Shown: piece by piece, positions 44,951-53,024 of the stretch | Numbering within the stretch: position 1 is the first letter of the stretch | Layout: each line of letters starts with the position of its first letter | Source: Bradyrhizobium huanghuaihaiense | Lineage (GTDB): Bacteria > Pseudomonadota > Alphaproteobacteria > Rhizobiales > Xanthobacteraceae | Direction: 5' to 3' | Assembly (NCBI RefSeq): GCF_007830635.1 | Contig: NZ_VLLA01000012.1 | Span: forward strand, 124,001 to 188,000 | DNA length: 64,000 nucleotides | Translations under genes and position numbers: made by a program | Notes under the pieces: model-generated | Told to the model about the DNA's origin: nothing | Databases searched by the model: none | What the model saw: the letters and a program-made list of their open reading frames with translations, nothing else

Positions 44951-45242
44951 GATCTCAGCTCCCGGGCATTTCTGCCTATTTCTCCCGGTGCCTTTATGAG
45001 CGGCGATCGCCTAAGTGGTCGTTATTCCGCCGCGCAAACCATCTATCAAAGTGAACGAGCTGCGAACGAGCGGCGCTAAACTCTCGAAAATACCGCCGTG
45101 CGGGGCAAATCTTCGACCAAAGGCGTGTTCCGTTTACGAATTTGCAGCCCTGTATTGGTTTACGGGAGATTGATATCGCTCTGGCGCTTTGAGACGATGG
45201 CCCCCAACAAGCCCGATAAGGGCACCACGTCGGGGAAACGCC
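44951..45242. other. intergenic region between divergent GAF/GGDEF/EAL and oxidoreductase genes
   Basis: About 290 bases with two GTTTACG copies near 45131 and 45158. No gene or clear palindrome seen. Confidence 0.4.
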
Positions 45243-46295
45243 ATGCCGCTCGTCAGGGCCGACCGCCTCACGCGCATCAGCGCCGCGCTGCTCCAGGCGG
45301 CCGGGGCTTCCGAGGAAGAGGCCGACGCCGTCGCGACCGGCTGCGTCAACGCCAACCTCGCCGGCCACGATTCCCACGGCGTGATCGCCATTCCCACCTA
45401 TATCGACCGCATCAAGGCAGGGCACATCGTTCCCGGCGCCAAGTGGACCATCGTCCAGGAATCGCCGACCACGACCGTGATCGACGGCCGTTGGGGCTTC
45501 GGCTTCCACGTCAACGCCAAGGCGATGGCGCTGACCATCGAGAAGGCGAAGACGGCGAACGTCGCCGCCTGCACCGTGTTCCGGCAAAGCCATGTCGGCC
45601 GCCTCGCCGCCTATCCCTTGATGGCGATGCGCGAAGGCATGATCGGGATTGCGACGGCGGACTCCGGCCGCTCGCCGAAGCACGTGGCCCCGTTCGGCGG
45701 CAAGGAAGCGCGGCTCGGCACCAACCCGATCTCGATCGCGGTGCCGTCCGACCTCGAGGCGCCGTTCTATCTGGACATGGCGACCTCGGCGGTTGCGGCC
45801 GGCAAGATCCAGCTCGCGGTCGCGCGCGGCGAGGAGATCCCGACCGGATGGATCATCGATGCCGAGGGACGGCACACCACCGATCCCACGCAATATCGCA
45901 AGGGCGGCGCGCTGCTGCCGCTCGGCGGCACCGAGGGTTACAAGGGCAGCGGCCTCGCCGCCATGGTCGAGGTGCTGTGCGGCCTGCTCACCGGCCTCGG
46001 CTTCGGCGTCGAGCCGACGGGGCGGCACAATGACGGCTGCTTCATGGCCGTGTTCAATGTCGCCGCCTTCCGGCCGCTGAAGGAATTCAAGCGCGAGGTC
46101 GCCGAGTTCGCGCAGTACCTGAAATCGACGCCGCCCTCCGAGGGCAGCAAGGGCGTCTACTATCCCGGCGAGATCGAGGGCCTGCGCGAGCAGCAGCGCC
46201 TGCGCGACGGCATCGAGGTCGAGGACGCGACCTGGGACAAGCTGCGCACGCTGGCGCGCGAGTACCGGCTCGACACGGTCCTTGGCCTTGCCTGA
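45243..46295 (+). CDS. malate/lactate/ureidoglycolate dehydrogenase-family oxidoreductase
   Basis: 350 residues of the Ldh_2 family (PF02615), which uses NAD(P) to oxidise 2-hydroxyacids or reduce keto acids. Landmarks: AGHDSHGVIAIPTYIDRIKAG (about 37-57), VFRQSHVGRLAAYPLMA (about 114) and GTNPISIAVPSDLEAPFYLDMATS (about 160), and ALLPLGGTEGYKGSGLAAMVE (about 223-243). First of three tightly spaced genes. ATG 45243 is preferred; an upstream in-frame start adds an Arg/Pro-rich stretch unlike the family. Confidence 0.87.
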   Translation: MPLVRADRLTRISAALLQAAGASEEEADAVATGCVNANLAGHDSHGVIAIPTYIDRIKAGHIVPGAKWTIVQESPTTTVIDGRWGFGFHVNAKAMALTIEKAKTANVAACTVFRQSHVGRLAAYPLMAMREGMIGIATADSGRSPKHVAPFGGKEARLGTNPISIAVPSDLEAPFYLDMATSAVAAGKIQLAVARGEEIPTGWIIDAEGRHTTDPTQYRKGGALLPLGGTEGYKGSGLAAMVEVLCGLLTGLGFGVEPTGRHNDGCFMAVFNVAAFRPLKEFKREVAEFAQYLKSTPPSEGSKGVYYPGEIEGLREQQRLRDGIEVEDATWDKLRTLAREYRLDTVLGLA

Positions 46296-46316
46296 CGCAA
46301 TTCGGAGAACAGCAGC

Positions 46317-47684
46317 ATGAATCGGCAGATGGTACTGGTCGGCTTCCTCCAGGCGCAGAACTGCACGAACTTGCCGAGCTCGTGGCGGCATCCGGACTCG
46401 CGCAACGACTCCATGTCCGCGGATTACTATCAGGCGATCGCCAGGATCCTCGAAGCCGGCAAATTCCACATGGCCTTCTTCGACGATCGCCTGGCGATGC
46501 CGGACCGCTACGGCAACGACCACGCCCACACCGTCGAATACGGCATCCGCTGCGTGAAGATGGATCCGCTGATCGTGCTGACGACGATGGGCATGGTCAC
46601 CGAGCAGCTCGGGCTGGGCGCGACCTGCTCGACCACCTATTACGAGCCGTTCGACGTCGCCCGCCGCTTCGCGACGCTTGACCTGATGTCGGGCGGGCGC
46701 GCGGGCTGGAACGTCGTGACGTCGCTGAACGACGGCGAGGCGCTCAACATGGGGCGCGATTCCCATCCCGAACATGATTCCCGCTACGACAAGGCCGACG
46801 AGTTCATGGAGGTCGTGCTCGGCCATTGGGATACGTGGGAGGACGGCGCGATCATCATGGACAAGACAAGCGGCCGCTTTGCCGATCCGAGCAAGGTGAA
46901 GCGGCTCGATCACAAGGGAGCGTCCTTCAAGTCCCGCGGGCCGTTCACCGTGCCGCGCTCGCAACAAGGCCATCCCGTGATCATCCAGGCCGGCGCCTCC
47001 GGCCGTGGCCAGCGCTTTGCCGGCCGCTGGGGCGAGGTGATCTTCACCGCCGCGCGCAACCTCGCCGCCGCCAAGGAAGGCTATGGGGCCGTACGCAACG
47101 AGGCCGCGAAGGCCGGCCGCGATCCCGACCAGATGTTTCTCTGCAACTTGACGACGCCGGTCTGCGCCGCGACCAAGGCCGAAGCCGAGGACAAGATGGC
47201 GCTGATCAACAAGCTGCCGCTTGAGATCGACGCACTGTCGCTGCTCGCCGAAGCCCTCAATTACGATTTTGCGTCGAAGGATCTCGACGAGCCGCTTACG
47301 ACGGAAGAATTGAAGAGCATGCAGGGCATCCTGGGCATTCGCGACGGCGTGCTGAAGAATTCGGGCAAGAGCAATCCGAGCGCGCGCGACTTCGTCACCT
47401 TCTCCGGCCGTGGCCAGGTGCATGACGCCATGGTCGGCGGCCCCAAGGAGATCGCGGACAGACTGGAAGAGATGTTCGTCGAGCGCGGCTGTGACGGCTT
47501 TGTCATCGCCGCGACCTATGTGCCAGGCTCCTACGCCGATTTCGTACAGCATGTCGTGCCGGAGCTGCAGCGGCGCGGACTGTTCCAGAAGGACTATCGC
47601 GGCAAGACGCTGCGGGAAAATCTCGGGCTCGAGCGGCCGGCCGCCGGCGCCTGGAAGGTGCAGCCGCGCGATGCCGCGGAATAA
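46317..47684 (+). CDS. LLM-class flavin-dependent monooxygenase (NtaA/SnaA/DszA type)
   Basis: 455 residues. The bacterial luciferase-like TIM barrel (PF00296): KFHMAFFDDRLAMPD (about 45), LSGGRAGWNVVTSLNDGEALNMGRD (about 120-144), SPRGPFTVPRSQQGHPVIIQAGASGRGQRFAGRWGEVIFTA-type FMN pocket near 205-245. Members use FMNH2 to oxygenate chelators, sulfonates, sulfur or nitrogen heterocycles. 21 bases after the dehydrogenase and 16 before the hydrolase, so one operon. No reductase partner gene in the window; substrate unknown. Confidence 0.88.
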   Translation: MNRQMVLVGFLQAQNCTNLPSSWRHPDSRNDSMSADYYQAIARILEAGKFHMAFFDDRLAMPDRYGNDHAHTVEYGIRCVKMDPLIVLTTMGMVTEQLGLGATCSTTYYEPFDVARRFATLDLMSGGRAGWNVVTSLNDGEALNMGRDSHPEHDSRYDKADEFMEVVLGHWDTWEDGAIIMDKTSGRFADPSKVKRLDHKGASFKSRGPFTVPRSQQGHPVIIQAGASGRGQRFAGRWGEVIFTAARNLAAAKEGYGAVRNEAAKAGRDPDQMFLCNLTTPVCAATKAEAEDKMALINKLPLEIDALSLLAEALNYDFASKDLDEPLTTEELKSMQGILGIRDGVLKNSGKSNPSARDFVTFSGRGQVHDAMVGGPKEIADRLEEMFVERGCDGFVIAATYVPGSYADFVQHVVPELQRRGLFQKDYRGKTLRENLGLERPAAGAWKVQPRDAAE

Positions 47685-47700
47685 CAAAAAGGGACACACC

Positions 47701-48486
47701 ATGCGCTGGCTGAAATTCACCGCCGCGGGCAAGACCTCCTGGGGAATCGTCGAGGGCGACAAGGTGATCGCCGTTGACGGCGATCCATTCGGCGAATGGC
47801 AGCGCAGCTCGCGCACGCATCCGCTTGGCGAGGTCAAGATCGAGCTGCCGCTGATCCCGCGCACCTTCTATTGCGTCGGCCTGAGTTACCTCAAACACCT
47901 GAAGGAAGCCGCCGACAAGCGCGGCGAGGTGCCGGCCGTGCCCGACCGTCCCGAGATCGGCTATCGCGCGCAGAACGCGCTGATCGCGCATGACGAGGAG
48001 GTCGTGATCCCGTCATTGGCGACGGACAAGATCCATTATGAAGGCGAGCTCGTCGTCGTCATCGGGAAGAAGGTGAAGCACCTCACCAAAGAGAACGCGA
48101 TGGACTGCGTGTTCGGCTACACCATCGGCAACGACGTCAGCGAGCGCAGCTGGCAGAAGGCGGACCGCAGCCTGTGGCGCTCGAAGAACGCCGACACCTT
48201 CAAGCCGATGGGCCCGTGGATCGAGACCGATGCCAACCTTGCGAAGATGCAGACGATCGTCCGGGTCAACGGCAAGGAGACCAACCGCTTCTACACCAAC
48301 GACATGATCTTCGGCGTGGTGCCGTTCCTGGTCGAGCTGACCAAGTATTTCACGCTATGGCCCGGCGACGTGATCTGGATGGGCACCGACGGTGCCTCGC
48401 CCGACATCACGCATGGCGACGTCGTGGAGATCGACATCACGGGCGTGGGGACGTTGCGGAACAGGTTTGTGCGGGAGCAGCGGTAG
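47701..48486 (+). CDS. fumarylacetoacetate hydrolase (FAH)-family protein
   Basis: 261 residues. The FAH core (PF01557): FYCVGLSYLKHLKEAAD (about 57-73), IHYEGELVVVIGKKVKHL (metal ligands Glu-x-Glu, about 116-133), FGYTIGNDVSERSWQ (about 141) and GDVIWMGTDGASPDITHGDVVEIDITGVGTLRN (about 221-253). The family hydrolyses C-C bonds of acylpyruvates or acts as hydratase or decarboxylase. Third and last gene of the unnamed operon. Confidence 0.88.
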   Translation: MRWLKFTAAGKTSWGIVEGDKVIAVDGDPFGEWQRSSRTHPLGEVKIELPLIPRTFYCVGLSYLKHLKEAADKRGEVPAVPDRPEIGYRAQNALIAHDEEVVIPSLATDKIHYEGELVVVIGKKVKHLTKENAMDCVFGYTIGNDVSERSWQKADRSLWRSKNADTFKPMGPWIETDANLAKMQTIVRVNGKETNRFYTNDMIFGVVPFLVELTKYFTLWPGDVIWMGTDGASPDITHGDVVEIDITGVGTLRNRFVREQR

Positions 48487-48507
48487 CGCACGTCGCACTC
48501 ACGGTGT

Positions 48508-48633
48508 CGTCCCGGCGAAGGCCGGGACCCATACCGCGTGATCTATCGATTGCAGTTGGTGCTAGTCCCGAACGACCAAGCTTCGCCAAACAGCTCTCTG
48601 TGGTTATGGGTCCCGGCCTTCGCCGGGACGACG
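48508..48633. repeat. dispersed inverted repeat, CGTCCCGGCGAAGGCCGGGACC type
   Basis: Left arm about 48508-48533, right arm about 48605-48633; both arms also fold on themselves (CCCGGC/GCCGGG). Between the FAH gene and the next repeat. Confidence 0.75.
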
Positions 48634-48646
48634 ACGGAGCGGTGCC

Positions 48647-48879
48647 GTAGGGTGGGCAAAGCGAAGCGTGCCCACCATCACATGCGCCCCGTATGAATGA
48701 GGTGCACCCACAACGTCATTGCGAGCGCAGCGAAGCAATCCAGACTGCCTCTGCGGAAAGACTCTGGATTGCTTCGCTGCGCTCGCAATGACGGGGAAGC
48801 GTCATCGTATTCACAAGTTCTATCGCGACGACGGAGCGAGATGGTGGGCACGGCGCAGGCGCGCCTTTGCCCACCCTAC
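48647..48879. repeat. TAGGGTGGGCAAAG repeat, split by an inserted second repeat
   Basis: Its left half is 48647-48676 and its right half about 48842-48879. The intact copy at 60480-60569 is 90 bases long; here about 165 bases, including the CATTGCGAGC element, sit between the halves. Confidence 0.75.
48714..48793. repeat. dispersed palindromic repeat, CATTGCGAGC family (nested copy)
   Basis: Arms 48714-48743 and 48764-48793 are perfect 30-bp complements, identical in arms to the copy at 24019-24098. It lies inside the split TAGGGTGGGC repeat. Confidence 0.9.
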
Positions 48880-48894
48880 GGCACCTCCCGAGTA

Positions 48895-49350
48895 TCAAAA
48901 CGGCAGCGCCACACTCGTCTTGATCTCCTTCAGCACCACGTTGCTGCGGACGTAGCGGATGCCGGGAATGCGGAACATGAACTCGTCGAGGAAGCGGTTA
49001 TAGGCCGCCATGTCCTGCACGACGACGCGCAGATGGTAGTCGGCATCGCCCGTGGTCGCGAAACATTCCAGCACCTCGCGGCGCGTCGTGACCCTGGCCA
49101 CGAACTCGTCCACGAATTTCGCATCGTGCCGCTCCAGCGAGACGTGGAGGATGGCCGACATCGCAAAGCCCGCCTGCTCGCGCGCGACCAGCGCCGCATA
49201 GCCCTGGATGACGCCGCTCTCCTCCAGCGCCCGCACCCGGCGCCAGCAGGCCGAGGTGGACATGCCGACCTCGTCGGCGAGCTGCTGGTTGGTGGCGCGC
49301 CCGTCCCTCTGCAGATGGGCGAGTATTCGTATGTCCTGTTCTTCGATCAT
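48895..49350 (-). CDS. Lrp/AsnC-family transcriptional regulator
   Basis: 151 residues. Helix-turn-helix IRILAHLQRDGRATNQQLADEVGMSTSACWRRVRALEESGVI (about 6-48) followed by the RAM sensor domain (FVDEFVARVTTRREVLECFATTGDADYHLRVVV). It diverges from the indolepyruvate ferredoxin oxidoreductase gene and probably controls it in response to aromatic amino acids (inference). Direct repeats in the shared upstream region are candidate sites. Confidence 0.88.
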   Translation of the reverse strand: MIEEQDIRILAHLQRDGRATNQQLADEVGMSTSACWRRVRALEESGVIQGYAALVAREQAGFAMSAILHVSLERHDAKFVDEFVARVTTRREVLECFATTGDADYHLRVVVQDMAAYNRFLDEFMFRIPGIRYVRSNVVLKEIKTSVALPF

Positions 49351-49373
49351 GGCGACCTCTCAAGTCGGGAACA

Positions 49374-49416
49374 TCTACCAAATTTGATGACACCACGCAA
49401 AATTCTACCGAATTTG
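49374..49416. promoter_or_regulatory. putative Lrp sites: TCTACC(A/G)AATTTG direct repeats
   Basis: Two 13-bp direct repeats, 49374-49386 and 49404-49416, differ at one base and are exactly 30 bases apart, close to three helical turns. A weaker CCTACCA follows at 49444-49450. They lie between the divergent Lrp and oxidoreductase genes. Confidence 0.6.
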
Positions 49417-49500
49417 TGATCCATGCGGGATAAATAGGAAAGACCTACCAGCTGTCCAGGCATAACCTTCCATCATCAGGGGGTTGCCGCGAGGTCCGCC

Positions 49501-52500
49501 ATGGACGCCATTCCGTCACTCGACAGTTACGATCTCTCCGACCGCTACGATCGCGAGGAGGGCCGCGTCTTCCTCACGGGCACGCAGGCCATCGTCCGCA
49601 TCGCGCTCGATCAGGCGAGGCGAGACCGGGCGAACGGCCTCAACACCGCGGGCTTCATCTCCGGCTATCGCGGCTCGCCGCTCGGCGGCGTCGATCTCGA
49701 ACTGTGGCGCATCCAGGAACGGCTCAAGCGAGACCGCATCGAATTCCTCCCGGCCGTGAACGAGGATCTCGCGGCAACTGCCGTGCTCGGCTCGCAGCAG
49801 GTCGAAACGCAAGCAGACCGCGAGGTCGATGGCGTGTTCGGGCTCTGGTACGGCAAGGGCCCCGGCGTCGATCGCTCCGGCGACGCGCTCAAGCACGGCA
49901 ACGCCTACGGCTCCTCGCCGCACGGCGGCGTGCTGGTGGTCGCCGGCGACGACCATGGTTGCGTGTCGTCGTCGATGCCGCACCAGTCCGATGTCGCCTT
50001 CATGAGCTGGTTCATGCCGACGCTGCACCCGGCCGATGTCGGCGAATATCTGGCGTTCGGCGAATATGGCTACGCGCTGAGCCGCTTCTCCGGCATGTGG
50101 GTCGGCTTCAAGGCGATCTCGGAGATCGTGGAATCCGGCGCATCCGTCGCGCTGCGCCCGCCGCGCCTCTTCCGCACGCCGGACTTCACGCCGCCGCCGG
50201 GCGGCCTGCATTATCGCTGGCCCGACCTGCCGGGCCCGCAGATCGAGGAGCGGCTGGAGGCAAAGAAGCACGCGGTCTATGCCTTTGCAAAAGCCAATCC
50301 GATCGATCGTCACATCTATGACATCCCTGGCGCCACCTACGGCATCGTCACGACAGGCAAGGCGCATCTCGACCTGATGGAAGCGCTGCGGCTGATGGGC
50401 CTCGATGAAGCCGCCTGCCGCAGCATCGGCATCGACGTCTACAAGGTCGGCATGGTCTGGCCGCTGGCGTTGCATGACGCCATGGATTTCGTGAAGGGCA
50501 AGCGCGAGATCCTCGTGGTCGAGGAAAAGCGCGGCATCATCGAGAGCCAGTTCAAGGAATATTTTTACGACTATCCCGGCAGCAAGCCCGAGCGCATGGT
50601 CGGCAAGCACGACGAAACCGGCGCAAGGCTGATCTCCTGGATCGGCGAATTGTCGCCGCGCGCGCTCGCGAGCGTGCTGGCACGGCGGCTCGACCCGATG
50701 TTTCCGGGCCTCAATCTCGCCGCCCGCGCAGCCGCCTTGATGCCGGAGGCCGCGCGCACGATCAACGTCAGCGGCGCAACGCGCACGCCCTATTTCTGCT
50801 CGGGATGCCCGCACAACACGTCGACGAAGGTGCCCGAGGGATCGAAGGCGTTGGCTGGCATCGGCTGCCACTTCATGGCGAGCTGGATGGACCGCGAGAC
50901 CTCGTCGCTGATCCAGATGGGCGGCGAGGGCGTGAACTGGGCGGCCTCGTCACGCTTCACCGGCCACAAGCACGTGTTCCAGAATCTCGGCGAAGGCACC
51001 TATTATCATTCGGGCTCGATGGCGATCCGGCAGGCGATCGCCGCCAAGGCCAACATCACCTACAAGATCCTGTTCAACGACGCGGTGGCGATGACCGGCG
51101 GCCAGCCGGTCGACGGTCCGGTCAGCGTGCATGCCATCGCGCACAGCGTCCGCGCCGAAGGCGTTGAGCGCATCGCGCTGGTGTCGGACGATCCCGGGCA
51201 TTTCAACCCGGCGGACCTGCCCAGCGGCGTGACCATTCACCCCCGCGAGGAGATGGACGCCGTGCAGCGCGAGCTGCGTGACGTCGCCGGCGTGTCCGTG
51301 CTGATCTACCAGCAGACCTGCGCCACCGAGAAGCGGCGGCGTCGCAAGCGCGGGCAGATGGCCGATCCAAAACGCTTCGCCTACATCAACGACCTCGTCT
51401 GCGAAGGCTGCGGCGACTGCTCGGTCGAATCCAACTGCCTCAGCGTCGAGCCGAAGGAGACGCCATTCGGCCGCAAGCGGCAGATCAACCTGTCGGCCTG
51501 CAACAAGGATTTTTCCTGCCTCAACGGTTTCTGCCCGAGTTTTGTGACCGTCGAAGGCGCGACGCGGCGGAAGAAGAGCGCGAGCCAGATCGACGCGGCC
51601 GGCCGCGCCGCCACGCTTGCTTTGCCCGCGCCCGCCAGGCTTGACCGGCCCTACGATCTGCTGGTGACCGGCGTCGGCGGCACCGGCGTGATCACGGTCG
51701 GCGCGCTGATCGGCATGGCCGCGCATCTCCAACGCTTCGGCGTCTCGGTGCTGGACTTCACCGGCTTCGCGCAGAAGTTCGGCCCGGTGCTGAGCTATAT
51801 CCGCCTCGCCGCCTCACCGGAAGCGCTGCATCAGGTCCGCATCGACCAGGGCGCGGCCGACGCGCTGATCGGCTGCGACCTCGTCGTCAGCTCCTCGCCA
51901 AAGGCATCCGGCACCTACCGCCGCGGCACGCGCGTCGCCGTCAACACCGCGGAGATGCCGACCGGCGACGTCGTCCGCTTCCGCGACGCCGATCTCGCCT
52001 CCCCTGCCCGCCTGCGCGCAATCCGGCAGGTCGTCGGCGACGGCAATCTCGACACGATCAACGCCAACGCTTTGGCCGAACGGCTGCTCGGCGATGCCGT
52101 CTACGCCAACATCATCATGCTGGGCTTTGCCTGGCAGCACGGCCTTATCCCCGTCTCGCTGCCGGCGCTGCTGCGCGCGATCGAGCTGAACGGCGTCGCG
52201 GTCGACCACAACAAGCAGGCCTTTGCCTGGGGCCGGATCGCCGCGGCCGATCCGGCCTTTCTGCCGGGGGCAGGCGATGCACCCAAAGCCGAGACACTCG
52301 ACCAGCTCATTGCCCGGCGCGCCGAATTCCTCACGGCCTATCAGAACGAGGCCTATGCGGCGCGCTACCAAGCGATCGTCGCAAGAGTCCGCAATGCCGA
52401 AACCGGCCCGAACGGCGAGGCGCTGACCGAGGCGGTCGCCCGCGCGCTGTTCAAGCTGATGGCCTACAAGGACGAGTACGAGGTGGCGCGGCTGCACATG

Positions 52501-52950
52501 CAAAGCGGATTCCTCGACGAGCTGAAGCGCGAGTTCGAGGACGGTTTTAGCATCCAGTATCACCTCGCCCCTCCGTTCCTGTCCTCCCAACGCGACGCCC
52601 GCGGCCGCCCGCGCAAGCGTGCCTTCGGCCAGTGGATCCAGACGCCGCTCGCGGTGCTTTCGCATTTGAAGGGGTTGCGCGGGACGCCGTTCGATCCGTT
52701 CGGCTACACCGCGGAACGGCGCGCCGAGCGGGAGCTGATCGCCTGGTATGAAGGCCTGATCGAACGCATGCTCGGCAAGCTCGACGCGACGCATCTGTCC
52801 GATCTCGTCGCGATCGCCAAAGGCCCGATGGATATCCGCGGCTACGGACCGGTGAAGGACGCCGCGATCGTGAAGGTGAAGGCCGAGATCGAACGGCGGT
52901 TCGTTGAACTCGACACATCCTCGCCGGCGAGGATGCACGCCACCGGTTGA
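49501..52950 (+). CDS. indolepyruvate ferredoxin oxidoreductase, fused subunits
   Basis: 1149 residues with the alpha and beta activities in one chain, as in many Proteobacteria. N-terminal pyruvate-oxidoreductase domain with FISGYRGSPLGGVDLELWR (about 52-70); TPP domain with GIGCHFMASWMD and GGEGVNWAASSRFTG (about 455-490); Fe-S Cys634, 637, 640 and 646 in CEGCGDCS; gamma-like domain DLLVTGVGGTGVITVGALIGMAA (about 718-740). It oxidatively decarboxylates aryl- or branched-chain keto acids to acyl-CoA, giving electrons to ferredoxin. The divergent Lrp fits amino-acid control. Amidase follows 74 bases downstream. Confidence 0.9.
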   Translation: MDAIPSLDSYDLSDRYDREEGRVFLTGTQAIVRIALDQARRDRANGLNTAGFISGYRGSPLGGVDLELWRIQERLKRDRIEFLPAVNEDLAATAVLGSQQVETQADREVDGVFGLWYGKGPGVDRSGDALKHGNAYGSSPHGGVLVVAGDDHGCVSSSMPHQSDVAFMSWFMPTLHPADVGEYLAFGEYGYALSRFSGMWVGFKAISEIVESGASVALRPPRLFRTPDFTPPPGGLHYRWPDLPGPQIEERLEAKKHAVYAFAKANPIDRHIYDIPGATYGIVTTGKAHLDLMEALRLMGLDEAACRSIGIDVYKVGMVWPLALHDAMDFVKGKREILVVEEKRGIIESQFKEYFYDYPGSKPERMVGKHDETGARLISWIGELSPRALASVLARRLDPMFPGLNLAARAAALMPEAARTINVSGATRTPYFCSGCPHNTSTKVPEGSKALAGIGCHFMASWMDRETSSLIQMGGEGVNWAASSRFTGHKHVFQNLGEGTYYHSGSMAIRQAIAAKANITYKILFNDAVAMTGGQPVDGPVSVHAIAHSVRAEGVERIALVSDDPGHFNPADLPSGVTIHPREEMDAVQRELRDVAGVSVLIYQQTCATEKRRRRKRGQMADPKRFAYINDLVCEGCGDCSVESNCLSVEPKETPFGRKRQINLSACNKDFSCLNGFCPSFVTVEGATRRKKSASQIDAAGRAATLALPAPARLDRPYDLLVTGVGGTGVITVGALIGMAAHLQRFGVSVLDFTGFAQKFGPVLSYIRLAASPEALHQVRIDQGAADALIGCDLVVSSSPKASGTYRRGTRVAVNTAEMPTGDVVRFRDADLASPARLRAIRQVVGDGNLDTINANALAERLLGDAVYANIIMLGFAWQHGLIPVSLPALLRAIELNGVAVDHNKQAFAWGRIAAADPAFLPGAGDAPKAETLDQLIARRAEFLTAYQNEAYAARYQAIVARVRNAETGPNGEALTEAVARALFKLMAYKDEYEVARLHMQSGFLDELKREFEDGFSIQYHLAPPFLSSQRDARGRPRKRAFGQWIQTPLAVLSHLKGLRGTPFDPFGYTAERRAERELIAWYEGLIERMLGKLDATHLSDLVAIAKGPMDIRGYGPVKDAAIVKVKAEIERRFVELDTSSPARMHATG

Positions 52951-53024
52951 CGCGGCACCGGCGAGGCTTCAGCCTCTGAACCCGAGGGGCGCCCTGCTGG
53001 CCCCCTGCAATCGGGTGACGCATC

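Noticed and set aside
43148..45079. 643-codon plus-strand frame opposite the GAF/GGDEF/EAL gene
   Set aside because: Repetitive only because the sense strand carries GAF repeats; low-complexity Arg/Gly/Glu/Asp composition and no ribosome site.
44994..47864. 956-codon minus-strand frame opposite the dehydrogenase and monooxygenase genes
   Set aside because: The opposite strand encodes two well-recognised enzymes throughout; this is antisense GC-bias.
48487..48894. Small genes within the repeat cluster
   Set aside because: Any open frames are fixed by the palindromes and lack ribosome sites.
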